Shown here piece by piece: positions 34,701 through 43,401 of a stretch of DNA of 64,000 bases. Source of the DNA: Methylotenera mobilis JLW8 (GTDB lineage Bacteria > Pseudomonadota > Gammaproteobacteria > Burkholderiales > Methylophilaceae); NCBI RefSeq assembly GCF_000023705.1, contig NC_012968.1:496001-560000 (forward strand). The letters run 5' to 3'. A program made the position numbers and the translations under genes. The notes under the pieces were generated by a model, which did no database searches, was not told the origin of the DNA, and worked only from the letters and a program-made list of their open reading frames with translations. The first letter of the stretch is position 1, and every line of letters starts with the position of its first letter.

Positions 34701-35636
34701 GAAATCAAAGCACAGGTGATTCATTTTATTAATCGCCCGATGCCGAAGAAAATGCAATCTAAGACCTCGCGCGCGATGCTGGGCTTAGAAGATGATCATA
34801 TGATTCCGGTGATCCGTAACCCACAAAAAGTAACGGATGACTCTGAAGCAGTGTTCTACTTCCCTGGTTGCGGTTCTGAGCGCTTATTCTCTAATGTAGG
34901 GTTGGCGACACAGGCGATGCTGTATGAAGTAGGCGCGATTACCGTGCTGCCACCAGGCTATTTGTGTTGTGGTTACCCGCAAACCGCGTCAGGCAATCAC
35001 GATAAAGGTCAGGAGATTACAGCAGATAACCGCGTGTTATTCCATCGTGTTGCTAATACGCTCAATTACTTGGATATTAAAACAGTGATTGTGTCATGCG
35101 GTACTTGTATGGATCAGTTGCAGAAGTACGAGTTTGAGAAGATTTTCCCTGGTTGCCGCTTGTTGGATATTCATGAGTATCTGATGGAGAAAGATGTGCG
35201 CTTACAAGGTGTTACCGGTACACGTTATATGTACCATGATCCTTGCCATACGCCGATGAAGACATATAAGCCACTTGAAGTGACCAACACCTTGATGGGC
35301 CAAGATGTGGCGCTCAATGATAGATGTTGCGGTGAGAGCGGAACTTTTGCGGTGGCACGTCCAGATATTTCTACGCAAGTGAAAATGCGTAAACAAGAAG
35401 AGCTGGAAAAAGGCATGCAGCAAATGGGCTTGACCGTGGGCGCACCAGAAGAGCAAGTGAAAATCCTTACTTCATGTCCAAGCTGCCTACAAGGTCTATC
35501 CCGTTACGGTGAAGATACCGGAATTGAAGCTGATTACATTGTGGTGGAAATGGCTAAACATATTATGGGTGAAAACTGGATGCAAGACTATGTGCATAAA
35601 GCTAACAATGGCGGTATCGAAAAAGTATTGTTATAA
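31767..35636 (+). CDS. Large FAD/Fe-S oxidoreductase (GlcD-GlcF-like fusion, D-lactate/glycolate dehydrogenase type)
   Basis: 1289 residues from ATG at 31767; a TTG at 31752 is an alternative. In order: an N-terminal DUF3683-type domain, an FAD-binding domain ([14 protein letters not shown], then [17 protein letters not shown]), an FAD-oxidase C-terminal domain ([19 protein letters not shown]), two 4Fe-4S motifs ([11 protein letters not shown] and [11 protein letters not shown]), and a cysteine-rich CCG domain pair ([32 protein letters not shown]). This joins in one chain what is often split into GlcD- and GlcF-type subunits. It probably oxidises a 2-hydroxy acid and passes electrons to quinone at the membrane. 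The substrate is not predictable. Confidence 0.92.
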   Translation: MNAPLLSTILNAEPKPATRLREIPYNYTSFSDREIVIRFLGEEIWSILNELRGERKTGRSARMLFEVLGDLWVVSRNPYLQDDLLENPKRCKALVDALKHRIAAIDERSAGNAKVVKLVVAARQAVTKFENEFKQTANLRKKALAKLSKITRKDNVKFDGLSRVSHVTDATDWRVEYPFLVLTPDTESEIAALVRACIELGLTIIPRGGGTGYTGGAVPLTPLSAVINTEKLDQHTGVQMRTLPGVARQVATIECGAGVVTRRAMEAASDAGLEFACDPTSADASCIGGNVAMNAGGKKAVLWGTALDNLASWRMVTPDGEWMEIERLDHNLGKIHDIELARFKISRYSEDMKTLLSEPEILEIPGPSFRKVGLGKDVTDKFLSGLPGIQKEGCDGLITSATFILHRMPKYVRTLALEFFGNVSHAVPAIVEIKDYLDATAKQTPAVIMAGLEHMDERYIKAVGYATKAARQQRPKMVLIADIASDDENAVGEVASSMVRLCNARNGEGFIAVSSESRKKFWLDRARTAAIAKHTNAFKINEDVVIPLPRLGDYSDGIERINIDLSIRNKLKLIDALEAFMQGELPLQADEDGGSDAGMVKTKQTMALALLADLRARWGFVLEHLDEPVAVLGEAGKAYAHYENVFRAVQSYDLRISWKRELKRPMADIFAGREYQKILERCDEIHKQVLKSRVFIALHMHAGDGNVHTNIPVNSDDYGMMQDAHAAVAKVMALARGLDGVISGEHGIGITKMEFLDQATIDTFADYKNKVDPNGHFNKGKLMSGSGLENAYTPSFGLLEQESIIMEQSAIGEIADDISDCLRCGKCKPVCSTHVPRANLLYSPRNKILGTSLLIEAFLYEEQTRRGISIKHFDEFNDVADHCTVCHRCEKPCPVDIDFGDVSIKMRNFLREQGKKQFNPGTALGMAFLNAKDPATIKLLRTVMINWGYKAQSFAHGLAKRFGLLRDKKHPPATVGKAEIKAQVIHFINRPMPKKMQSKTSRAMLGLEDDHMIPVIRNPQKVTDDSEAVFYFPGCGSERLFSNVGLATQAMLYEVGAITVLPPGYLCCGYPQTASGNHDKGQEITADNRVLFHRVANTLNYLDIKTVIVSCGTCMDQLQKYEFEKIFPGCRLLDIHEYLMEKDVRLQGVTGTRYMYHDPCHTPMKTYKPLEVTNTLMGQDVALNDRCCGESGTFAVARPDISTQVKMRKQEELEKGMQQMGLTVGAPEEQVKILTSCPSCLQGLSRYGEDTGIEADYIVVEMAKHIMGENWMQDYVHKANNGGIEKVLL

Positions 35637-35657
35637 CCGTTAGCTTGATAGCATGTG

Positions 35658-35693
35658 CGAACGCCCCATGTAGTGATTTACATGGGGCGTTCG
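35658..35693 (+). terminator. Strong terminator hairpin after the oxidoreductase gene
   Basis: CGAACGCCCCATGTA and TACATGGGGCGTTCG form a perfect 15-bp stem with a 6-base loop, followed by a weak T-rich stretch (TGTTTGT). It starts 21 bases after the stop. Confidence 0.8.
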
Positions 35694-35846
35694 TGTTTGT
35701 ACGGATATGTTTGAGGTAAGCGTTTTGCTTAATGCTGACTGGTAGTTGAGATGCCGCTTAAGAGAAGTGCTCATCCAGTTTTGAGGCCGGAGCCAACCCG
35801 AGCTAAAATTAAATCGTTAAGACCAAACTGTACAAAACGGCAAAGA

Positions 35847-36596
35847 CTAAAATGGTAAGAACAGCGCAGTGGCAAGGTTTTGCACTACACGAGAAATCAT
35901 GCGCTGAGACTTCTCCGCAAGCACTAGGGCATAAAGATCTGTACGACCGATCATTTTCCCAAATTCGCGTTCAAACGATAGGTTCTTATCGTGGTCGTTT
36001 ATTTCGTTGCTCAGCAAATACAGTGCGCCGGCTTCGTCTCTCGCATTCGATAGTTTCCATACCGCAATTTCTATATTGCGTGCCACATTGTATATGCGCT
36101 GCGGGTCTAAGCTGTCCATAAAGTAAAACTCGGTTTTATCGTTATGCGCTTTTAGCAGCATGGTATGCAGGCCAACGGTAAAGGCAAGCACGCGGTCGCC
36201 CTTAAACTCTGGATTAAAGGCGAGGAAGATTGCATCTGTTGTCACCAGATTGTTAATTTCTGGGAGTTGATAGTGGTGTTGTGTCGCGCCATCAAACACC
36301 CAATCTATCATTTTCTCGGCTGGGTCGGAGGTGCTTTTCTTTAACTCTTGTGGGTTGCGTTTGTATAGCTTGAGCATCAGCAGGCGCAGGCTTTGTGCGT
36401 TCTCACGCATTTCTACATCAGCCATCCTGTCAATATCGGCTTTTGCAATTTGGCCAATAGTGCTTTTGTCCTTTTGTTCGGGGACGCTCTTTTTGCTGTT
36501 TTTATCTAATGGAACATTGGATGCGCAGGCAGAGAATAAAAAGACACACCCAAGGTAGGGTGTGATTCTTTTTAACAGCGTAGTGCGGCTGGTCAC
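35847..36596 (-). CDS. Lipoprotein of unknown function, coupled to phoR
   Basis: 249 residues, not recognised. A lipoprotein signal ends in the lipobox FSAC (cysteine at residue 24) and is followed by a polar linker. The rest is mostly helical with the phrases DAIFLAFNPEFKGDRV and FTVGLHTMLLKAH. The start codon is GTG and overlaps the phoR stop (GTGA), so it is translated with phoR. A link to phosphate sensing is therefore suggested by position, but PhoR partners of this type are not known to me. Confidence 0.75.
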   Translation of the reverse strand: MTSRTTLLKRITPYLGCVFLFSACASNVPLDKNSKKSVPEQKDKSTIGQIAKADIDRMADVEMRENAQSLRLLMLKLYKRNPQELKKSTSDPAEKMIDWVFDGATQHHYQLPEINNLVTTDAIFLAFNPEFKGDRVLAFTVGLHTMLLKAHNDKTEFYFMDSLDPQRIYNVARNIEIAVWKLSNARDEAGALYLLSNEINDHDKNLSFEREFGKMIGRTDLYALVLAEKSQRMISRVVQNLATALFLPF

Positions 36597-37891
36597 TTTT
36601 GTATCATCCGCGCTTTGGGGAAGACAGCGCTGAAAGTACTACCTACACTCAATTCACTGCTAATTTCAAGTATTGCCTGATGTCTGGTCAATATGTGCTT
36701 GACGATAGCAAGCCCCAAGCCAGTGCCGCCTGTTTCACGGCTGCGGCCTCTATCTACTCGATAAAAGCGCTCGGTTAAGCGATGAATGTGCTGCTGATCG
36801 ATACCTATACCATTGTCGGTAACGCTGAAAATACCTTGGTTGTTACGTAACTGCCAACTAATATGAATTTCACCACCTTCAGGTGTATAGCGTATGGCAT
36901 TGCTGACTAAGTTACCCAGCGCGCTTTGCAGTTCATCCACAGCACCTGATAAATCAAAATGTGGGTTGGTTTGCGCGCTGATGCTATGTTTGCCTTGACT
37001 CAGTGCGTTGGCGTCATTCAATAACATGTTCATCAGCATGGACATATTAATCGGATTGTTGTCGGGCGCTTGTGTGTTGCTTTCGATATGTGACAGTGTG
37101 AGCAAGTCTTCAATCAGGCGGCGCATACGCGTAGTTTGGTCTTGCATCATGCCAAAGTAGCTACTTATGCTGCTAGGAATGGCGCCTTCCATATCTGAAA
37201 GTGTCTCGATAAAGCCACCTACTACAGTCAATGGTGTGCGCAGTTCGTGTGATACATTGGCAATAAAGTCACGGCGCATCGCATCTACTTTTTCAATCTG
37301 GGTAACATCGCGGCTGATCAGCAGTTTTTGTTTTGTTGCTAGCGGAATCAGCCAAATTTCCAGGGTAGATTCAGTACTCTTAATGTCTTTCAGCTTAAAC
37401 GGCTCGTCATATACTTCGTTGTACAAGTAAGCAATAAAGTGGCTGCTTCTCAGCAGGTTAACGATAGGTAGGTTTTTGTCGGTTTCCAGATTTAAGCCTA
37501 GTTGGTATTCGGCATGCGAGGTGCACCATTCGATGGTGTTGGCTGCGCTGAGAATGACTAGGCCGTCAGGAATGGCATTCGCCACGATTTGGAAACGCTC
37601 TAACGCAGAGTTTAACTCTGTCTGTTTGAGCATGTTGTTGCGTTCGTATTTTAATAAACTACTGTATACATCTTCCCACAAGCCTGAACCTTCCGGTACG
37701 TGACGTAAGTCTGGTGTTTGCAGCCAGTTGTTGAGTTGATGTATCCAATAAATATGACGCGCGACATAAAGCAATAGCCCCAGTGTAAACACCACTAAGG
37801 CTGTCACCAAGCCTGAGATTAACCACATAAAAACGCTCACGATGCTTAGAGCGCAAATAAATAGGACAGCTTTCCAGCGTATATCAATCAC
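36593..37891 (-). CDS. phoR: Phosphate-regulon sensor histidine kinase PhoR
   Basis: 432 residues: two N-terminal membrane helices (about residues 8-48) with a very short periplasmic loop as in PhoR, a PAS domain (LERFQIVANAIPDGLVIL), the HisKA box FIANVSHELRTPLT with the phospho-accepting histidine, N box NLVSNAIRYTPEGG, G1 DNGIGI and G2 GTGLGLAIVKH. It phosphorylates PhoB when external phosphate is low and acts with the Pst transporter and PhoU, which are not in this window. It lies 110 bases after phoB in the same direction, with the lipoprotein gene coupled behind. Confidence 0.93.
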   Translation of the reverse strand: MIDIRWKAVLFICALSIVSVFMWLISGLVTALVVFTLGLLLYVARHIYWIHQLNNWLQTPDLRHVPEGSGLWEDVYSSLLKYERNNMLKQTELNSALERFQIVANAIPDGLVILSAANTIEWCTSHAEYQLGLNLETDKNLPIVNLLRSSHFIAYLYNEVYDEPFKLKDIKSTESTLEIWLIPLATKQKLLISRDVTQIEKVDAMRRDFIANVSHELRTPLTVVGGFIETLSDMEGAIPSSISSYFGMMQDQTTRMRRLIEDLLTLSHIESNTQAPDNNPINMSMLMNMLLNDANALSQGKHSISAQTNPHFDLSGAVDELQSALGNLVSNAIRYTPEGGEIHISWQLRNNQGIFSVTDNGIGIDQQHIHRLTERFYRVDRGRSRETGGTGLGLAIVKHILTRHQAILEISSELSVGSTFSAVFPKARMIQK

Positions 37892-38001
37892 GAGTCATAT
37901 TTTCAGTTGTTTTTTTATTACAGTGATTATAGCGAGGATTTACAAGTAAGCATGAGTTTTTGACATCATGCGCCATCACTCAACGGCATGCTTGTGCCGT
38001 G

Positions 38002-38709
38002 TTAGTGTTGACTGGCTTCACTTGGTTGTGAAGATAGTCGGTAGCCTGCACCTCTTACTGTCTGGATAAGATCCTCGTGGCCTGATGCAGATAGTGCGTT
38101 ACGTAAGCGTCTGATATGCACATCTACTGTACGATCCTCAACAAACACGCGGTCACCCCACACTTTATCCAGCAGTTGACTACGCGTATGCACTCGCTCT
38201 GAATTAGTCATGAAAAAGTGTAAAAGTCTGAATTCTGTAGGACCTAGATCAATGGTCTTTTGATTGCCTGTCACACGATGCGTGGTTGGGTCTAATCTTA
38301 GTCCATTAAGCTCAATCGGGTCATCCGTCATTTGTGGTGCTCTGCGACGTAACACCGCCTTGATGCGGGCATTGAGTTCGCGTGGGCTAAATGGCTTTGT
38401 GACATAGTCATCGGCACCGACTTCTAAACCGCGCACCTTGTCGTACTCTTCGCCGCGTGCTGTGAGCATAATGATAGGGATGTTCTTGGTGTAGGTGTCT
38501 GATTTAAGTTTGCGGGCAAGTTCTAGTCCGTTCATGCCAGGTAGCATCCAGTCTAATAAGATTAAATCAGGCACTGTTTCACGCATGAGGTCTAGCGCAA
38601 TTTCGCCGCTAAGTGCGCGAATCGCATTGTGACCAGCCTGGGTAATGTTGAGAGCTAGTAGCTCTTGGATGGCTGGTTCGTCTTCAATTACTAATATATT
38701 GGCTGGCAT
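38002..38709 (-). CDS. phoB: Phosphate-regulon response regulator PhoB
   Basis: 235 residues from ATG at 38709, chosen because GAGGAAA lies before it and the protein then begins at the receiver domain (MPANILVIEDEPAIQELL). The receiver has acidic pocket EDE, phospho-accepting aspartate in LILLDWMLPGMNG and lysine in DDYVTKPFSPREL. The C-terminal winged helix is of the OmpR/PhoB class (DRTVDVHIRRLR). A Pho box lies 61 bases upstream, so it is autoregulated. Confidence 0.94.
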   Translation of the reverse strand: MPANILVIEDEPAIQELLALNITQAGHNAIRALSGEIALDLMRETVPDLILLDWMLPGMNGLELARKLKSDTYTKNIPIIMLTARGEEYDKVRGLEVGADDYVTKPFSPRELNARIKAVLRRRAPQMTDDPIELNGLRLDPTTHRVTGNQKTIDLGPTEFRLLHFFMTNSERVHTRSQLLDKVWGDRVFVEDRTVDVHIRRLRNALSASGHEDLIQTVRGAGYRLSSQPSEASQH

Positions 38710-38769
38710 ATATATTTCCTCAATTAATTTGCCTCGGATATTTAAGCCCAATCAGTTTATGACGCTAAT

Positions 38770-38787
38770 ATGACATATTCATGACAA
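38770..38787 (-). promoter_or_regulatory. Pho box upstream of phoB
   Basis: On the minus strand TTGTCATGAATATGTCAT is two 7-base repeats (TTGTCAT and ATGTCAT) separated by 4 bases. This is the layout of the PhoB-binding Pho box (CTGTCAT-N4-CTGTCAT). It lies 61 bases before the phoB start. It may also act on the divergent transporter gene at 38919. Confidence 0.8.
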
Positions 38788-38918
38788 AGTTTAAACCTGC
38801 TATATCTGCGAGTAAATGCAATAACTAAATTGCCATTTTTAACAATTTGTTACACTATACCGTTAGTTGGCAATTCAGCTGGTTTTGAAAATAATAATGC
38901 GTGTGGAGAGATTGCAGA

Positions 38919-40544
38919 ATGACGGATTTTTTTTCTAAAGAGAGAATCACGGCAAACCCTAGTTTTAATCGGTGGCTAGTGCCGCCGGCAGCCTTGGCAA
39001 TTCATTTGTCTATCGGCATGGCGTATGGGTTTAGCGTGTTCTGGTTACCTCTCTCTAAGGCGCTTGGTATACAAGACCCAATCGCCTGTGCTGATACGAT
39101 GGGTATCTGGGCGCGTGCTTTTGCTACCGATTGCGATTGGAAGGTGAGTGATCTGGGCTGGATGTTTACCTTGTTTTTCGTATTCTTAGGCACCTCTGCT
39201 GCCGTGTTCGGCCATTGGCTAGAGCATGCCGGACCGCGTAAAGCGGGTGCCGTGGCTGCGGTATGCTGGGGCGGCGGTCTTCTTTTGTCCTCATATGGTG
39301 TTTACACACATCAACTATGGCTAATGTGGCTAGGTTCAGGCGTGATTGGTGGAATTGGTTTAGGTTTGGGGTATATCTCACCTGTTTCTACATTGATTAA
39401 ATGGTTCCCTGATCGTCGCGGCATGGCCACCGGTATGGCAATTATGGGTTTTGGTGGTGGTGCCATGATTGGTGCGCCGCTTGCCAATACCATGATGTCA
39501 CACTTTGCAACACCTACTTCTGTTGGTGTGTGGCAGACATTCGCTATTATGGGTGTGTTCTATTTTATTGCCATGATGATAGGTGCGTTGAGTTACCGCG
39601 TGCCACCTACGGGTTGGGTGCCTAAAGGCTGGGTGCCGCCGGTGAATAATGGCAATAGCATGATTACCAACCGCCATGTGCATGTGAATCATGCACATAA
39701 AACACCACAGTTCTGGCTACTTTGGGCTGTGTTATGCTTGAATGTTAGTGCCGGTATTGGCGTGATTGGTATGGCATCTCCTATGTTGCAAGAGGTGTTT
39801 GGCGGTGCTTTAATCGGCGAACAGTTGAAGCTGGCTGAATTGTCTCCAGAGCAGTTATTGCGCGTAACGGCGATTGGTGCTGGCTTTGCTGGTTTGCTGT
39901 CGCTGTTCAATATTATCGGCCGTATTGGTTGGGCCTCGCTATCCGATTGGTTAGGGCGTAAGCGCACCTATATTATCTTTTTTGCCTTAGGTTTCTTTTT
40001 ATATATCTCTGCGCCTTGGGCCGGGGGTATCGGTAGTGTTGCCGTGTTTGCCGGTTTGTTCTGTGTCATTTTAACCATGTATGGCGGTGGCTTTTCTACC
40101 ATTCCGGCCTATCTGGCGGATATTTTTGGCACCCAGCACGTGGGTGCGATTCATGGGCGATTATTAACGGCTTGGGCTACGGCCGGTGTGCTGGGGCCAG
40201 TGATTGTGAACTATCTGCGAGATTACCAATTGGATCATGGCGTGCCAGCAAGTCAGGCCTATAACGTAATTATGTACGTGTTAGCTGCGCTGCTGTTACT
40301 AGGCTTTATCTGTAATTTGCTGGTAAAACCAGTGGCAGATAAACATTATATGACCGATGCGGAACTGGAAGCAGAGCGACAATTGGCGCATGAAAAATCC
40401 ATCAAGTTAAATGGCGATAAAGTAGTCAGCCAGCAAACTGAAAGTCATCCGCTGTTGGTTTTTGTGGCGTGGACACTGGTTGCCATTCCGATTTCGTATG
40501 GCATCTTTAGTACCCTGCAAAAGGCGTGGATATTGTTCCATTAG
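38919..40544 (+). CDS. Major facilitator superfamily transporter, OFA (oxalate/formate antiporter) type
   Basis: 541 residues from ATG at 38919, preferred over GTG at 38901 because GGAGAG lies just before it. It has twelve predicted membrane helices, with the MFS loop motif FPDRRGMATGMAIMGFGGGA typical of OFA-family proteins, and WASLSDWLGRKRTY as the second-half loop motif. OFA members exchange small carboxylates such as oxalate, formate or lactate. The insertion after helix 6 (about residues 220-255) is long and His-rich. It diverges from phoB and shares the intergenic region with the Pho box; whether it is Pho-controlled is open. Confidence 0.88.
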   Translation: MTDFFSKERITANPSFNRWLVPPAALAIHLSIGMAYGFSVFWLPLSKALGIQDPIACADTMGIWARAFATDCDWKVSDLGWMFTLFFVFLGTSAAVFGHWLEHAGPRKAGAVAAVCWGGGLLLSSYGVYTHQLWLMWLGSGVIGGIGLGLGYISPVSTLIKWFPDRRGMATGMAIMGFGGGAMIGAPLANTMMSHFATPTSVGVWQTFAIMGVFYFIAMMIGALSYRVPPTGWVPKGWVPPVNNGNSMITNRHVHVNHAHKTPQFWLLWAVLCLNVSAGIGVIGMASPMLQEVFGGALIGEQLKLAELSPEQLLRVTAIGAGFAGLLSLFNIIGRIGWASLSDWLGRKRTYIIFFALGFFLYISAPWAGGIGSVAVFAGLFCVILTMYGGGFSTIPAYLADIFGTQHVGAIHGRLLTAWATAGVLGPVIVNYLRDYQLDHGVPASQAYNVIMYVLAALLLLGFICNLLVKPVADKHYMTDAELEAERQLAHEKSIKLNGDKVVSQQTESHPLLVFVAWTLVAIPISYGIFSTLQKAWILFH

Positions 40545-40654
40545 TGGCGGCTGGCACCATCTAGGTAAGTGCTTTGAATATATCGCCTATGATGTTGGTG
40601 ATATGCGGTAAAATATTGCTTTATTAAGTTTAAGCAAGTTTAAAGGAAGCATAC

Positions 40655-41104
40655 GTGAGAGAAATTAAGAAAAACCTAGATGGATCAGGCATGCAAGTCG
40701 GTGTTGTTTTATCCAGATTTAATAGCAATATCGGTGATGGCCTGCTTGAGGCATGTAAGAGTGAACTGCTTAAATTAGGCGTGGCAAGCGATGCGATTAC
40801 GATTGCAACCGTGCCAGGTGCACTGGAAACACCGCTGATTTTGCAACACATGGCGTTAAGTGAAAAGTATGATGCATTAATTGCTTTGGGTGCGATTATC
40901 CGTGGTGAGACCTACCATTTTGAAGTAGTGGCGAATGAGTCTGCACGTGGCATTTCTGAAGTGCAATTAAATACAGGCGTACCGGTTGCCAATGCGGTGC
41001 TCACCACAGAAGATGATGATCAGGCGATTGCGCGTATGCATATCAAAGGTGCAGAGGCGGCTCAGGTAGCTGTTGAAATGTTTAATTTGGTTAAAGCGCT
41101 ATGA
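40655..41104 (+). CDS. ribH: 6,7-dimethyl-8-ribityllumazine synthase
   Basis: 149 residues, the normal length. Motifs: [39 protein letters not shown] with the active-site histidine, and [17 protein letters not shown]. It condenses a ribityl-uracil with dihydroxybutanone phosphate, the next-to-last step of riboflavin synthesis. The start is GTG after AAAGGAAG. It overlaps nusB by four bases (ATGA). Confidence 0.97.
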   Translation: MREIKKNLDGSGMQVGVVLSRFNSNIGDGLLEACKSELLKLGVASDAITIATVPGALETPLILQHMALSEKYDALIALGAIIRGETYHFEVVANESARGISEVQLNTGVPVANAVLTTEDDDQAIARMHIKGAEAAQVAVEMFNLVKAL

Positions 41105-41637
41105 GTGAAAATAAACCAGCAGTAACAAGCTTAGTGGTAGATGCCGAAGCCGGCACTACTGCTAGTGCTAAAAAGCCCGCCTCCAGAAGCGGCGGCAAAA
41201 AGAGCGGTAGCCAAAATCGCAGAAAATCACGCGAATTGGTTTTAAAAGCGGTGTACCGCGGTATGCTAAATGACTCTGAGTTATCACAAGTGTTCCGTGA
41301 TATGCGTGATGACCCAGATTATAACAAGGCAGATGAGGCTTACTTTAAGCACTTATTGCAAGCCGTTACCGAGAACTTGACTGCCATTGATGGCAAGATT
41401 GTTGGCTTTATCGACCGTACACTAGAAGAGCTTAGCCCGGTTGAGCATGCGATTTTACGCATTGCCGGTTGTGAGTTAATGTTTGATCTAAGCATTCCAT
41501 ATCGCGTGGTTATCAACGAAGGCGTGGAACTGGCTAAGGTGTTTGGCGGTACGGATGGGCATAAATATATCAACGGTGTTTTAGATAAGTTTGCCGCAGA
41601 TGTACGCGCAGCTGAAGTAAAAGCCGCGCGAAGCTAG
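41101..41637 (+). CDS. nusB: Transcription antitermination factor NusB
   Basis: 178 residues with a Lys/Ser/Gly-rich N-terminal extension of about 40 residues before the NusB fold ([17 protein letters not shown], then [16 protein letters not shown] and [19 protein letters not shown]). NusB with NusE binds boxA RNA and prevents early termination of rRNA transcripts. Coupling with ribH is the common bacterial order. Confidence 0.96.
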   Translation: MSENKPAVTSLVVDAEAGTTASAKKPASRSGGKKSGSQNRRKSRELVLKAVYRGMLNDSELSQVFRDMRDDPDYNKADEAYFKHLLQAVTENLTAIDGKIVGFIDRTLEELSPVEHAILRIAGCELMFDLSIPYRVVINEGVELAKVFGGTDGHKYINGVLDKFAADVRAAEVKAARS

Positions 41638-41693
41638 TTTTTGACATTGATGCGCGGTTGCTTGGTGCTACATGCTCAGTCAAGGCTGATATC

Positions 41694-42536
41694 ATGGATT
41701 TAAGCCACGCACTGGAAATCGTGCGTTTAACAGATGTTGGGTTGCTGCGTAGTCATAATGAAGACGCAATCGCCAGCGATGCCTGCATCGGTTTCGTTAT
41801 TCTGGCCGACGGCATGGGCGGTTACAACGCAGGTGAGGTGGCCAGCGAAATGGCCGTGCTTAGTATCACCGCTGAAGTCAATGAAGCATTGGGCTCTTAT
41901 TCCGCCAAACCTGCGGTGCTCGATATTGTAGATAGGCCCTTTTTAAGTAAATCTATACTCAAAAAGTTATTGATAGATGTAGTTGCTACGGCAAACGCGT
42001 CTATCTATCAGGCATCGCAAACCTACCCGCAATGTGAGGGTATGGGGACGACCTTAGCGTTAGGGTTGTTTACCAATAACCAATTGCTAGTCGGGCATAT
42101 TGGCGACTCCCGCGTATACAGGCTGCGCAACCATCAGCTAGAGCAAATGACAGAAGACCATTCATTGCTGCAAGAGGAGATTCGGGCTGGGATATTGACC
42201 TTAGAGCAAGCAAAGCATTGCACCCATAAGAATTTGGTGACGCGGGCCTTGGGGGTTGATGCTGAGGTAGAACTGGAACTCAATGAATTTAAAGTAGAAG
42301 TAGGCGATATTTATCTGCTATGTTCTGATGGTCTGAGTGACTTGGTGGATGATGCATTAATACAGGCCACACTTAATCATTATGTATCCGACTTAACCAG
42401 TGCTGCCGATGTTTTGGTACAGTTAGCGAATAAACATGGCGGTAAAGATAATGTTTCTGTCATACTAGCCAAAGTTAATGGCTCCTATGAAGATAAAAAT
42501 ACCTGGTATGATAATTTTATAAGTTGGATAAAGTAA
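41694..42536 (+). CDS. PP2C-type Ser/Thr protein phosphatase
   Basis: 280 residues from ATG at 41694, with AAGG before it; the frame is open upstream but without a good site. Motifs: VGLLRSHNEDA, LADGMGGYNAGEVAS, GMGTTLALGL, HIGDSRVYRLR, TEDHSLL and LCSDGLSDLV, with the metal-binding aspartates of the PPM/PP2C family. It removes phosphate from Ser/Thr of target proteins in the cytoplasm. The FHA gene follows by 11 bases, which suggests a phosphothreonine signalling unit; no Ser/Thr kinase is in the window. Confidence 0.93.
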   Translation: MDLSHALEIVRLTDVGLLRSHNEDAIASDACIGFVILADGMGGYNAGEVASEMAVLSITAEVNEALGSYSAKPAVLDIVDRPFLSKSILKKLLIDVVATANASIYQASQTYPQCEGMGTTLALGLFTNNQLLVGHIGDSRVYRLRNHQLEQMTEDHSLLQEEIRAGILTLEQAKHCTHKNLVTRALGVDAEVELELNEFKVEVGDIYLLCSDGLSDLVDDALIQATLNHYVSDLTSAADVLVQLANKHGGKDNVSVILAKVNGSYEDKNTWYDNFISWIK

Positions 42537-42547
42537 CAGGATAGATT

Positions 42548-43279
42548 ATGGCAAAGCTTATTCTTACCTTAGACGGTTCATACTTCAATGAATATGCATT
42601 AACCCATCTTAAAACTACCATCGGCCGTAAATCTACTAATGACATTCACCTTGATAATTTAGCGATTAGCGGTGAACATGCAGTCATACTGAGGCAAGGT
42701 GATGACTACTTTGTAGAAGACCTCAACAGCACCAACGGTACGCGCGTCAATAATACCGTTACCAAAAAACAGCAGTTAAAAAATGATGATGTGATTGAGC
42801 TGGGTCGATTCCACCTGACCTTTCTTGACCATGAGGCAGGCGCAAACGCCGCCTTTGAGAAAACCATGCTGGTGCATCCTTCGGCATTCAGCGCTAAACC
42901 AGCCTCGTTCTCCCCTAATCCAGTACCTGTAGCACAAGTAGCTCCGGTGCGACCAAGTGTTCAGCCGCCAGTTGCCTCCAATGTGCTGAACGATGAGACT
43001 AGCCAAGTTGAGCCGGCTTTGGTTGGCAAAATACAGGTGTTAAATGGTACCAGCAGTGGGCGCGAGTTAGTGCTAAATAAGGCGCTGACTACATTGGGCA
43101 AAACAGGGGTGCAGGTGGCAGTGATTACCAAGCGCCCGAATGGTTACTTTATTACCCATGTGGAAGGTAAAGTTTTGCCCGTCGTCAATGGCGTTTCTAC
43201 CGGGGTGCAGGCGCATGCCTTGGCTGATCGTGATGTGATTGAGTTGGCTGGCGTGAAAATGGAGTTCTATTTATCCTAG
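42548..43279 (+). CDS. FHA-domain protein
   Basis: 243 residues. An N-terminal FHA domain (TTIGRKSTNDIHLDNLAISG ... DLNSTNGTRVN) binds phosphothreonine. A Pro-rich linker (about residues 115-150) joins a second, degenerate FHA-like fold at the end (LNKALTTLGK ... NGVSTG). The second fold lacks the Ser/Asn pair, so it may not bind phosphopeptides. It follows the PP2C gene closely and precedes an HD-GYP gene after 122 bases. Confidence 0.9.
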   Translation: MAKLILTLDGSYFNEYALTHLKTTIGRKSTNDIHLDNLAISGEHAVILRQGDDYFVEDLNSTNGTRVNNTVTKKQQLKNDDVIELGRFHLTFLDHEAGANAAFEKTMLVHPSAFSAKPASFSPNPVPVAQVAPVRPSVQPPVASNVLNDETSQVEPALVGKIQVLNGTSSGRELVLNKALTTLGKTGVQVAVITKRPNGYFITHVEGKVLPVVNGVSTGVQAHALADRDVIELAGVKMEFYLS

Positions 43280-43401
43280 GCCTAGCGGCTTGAGTTAGAG
43301 ACGCCGTGAATTAAGTGTTTGATTGTAGTGTTTGCGTTATGTGCTAAAAGCACAGTGTTAAAGAAGTCTGAATTAGCTAGTTAATTAAGGTATAGCATTC
43401 A

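Noticed and set aside
40545-40654. FMN riboswitch before ribH
   Set aside because: The gap is only 110 bases and none of the conserved RFN-element segments is visible.
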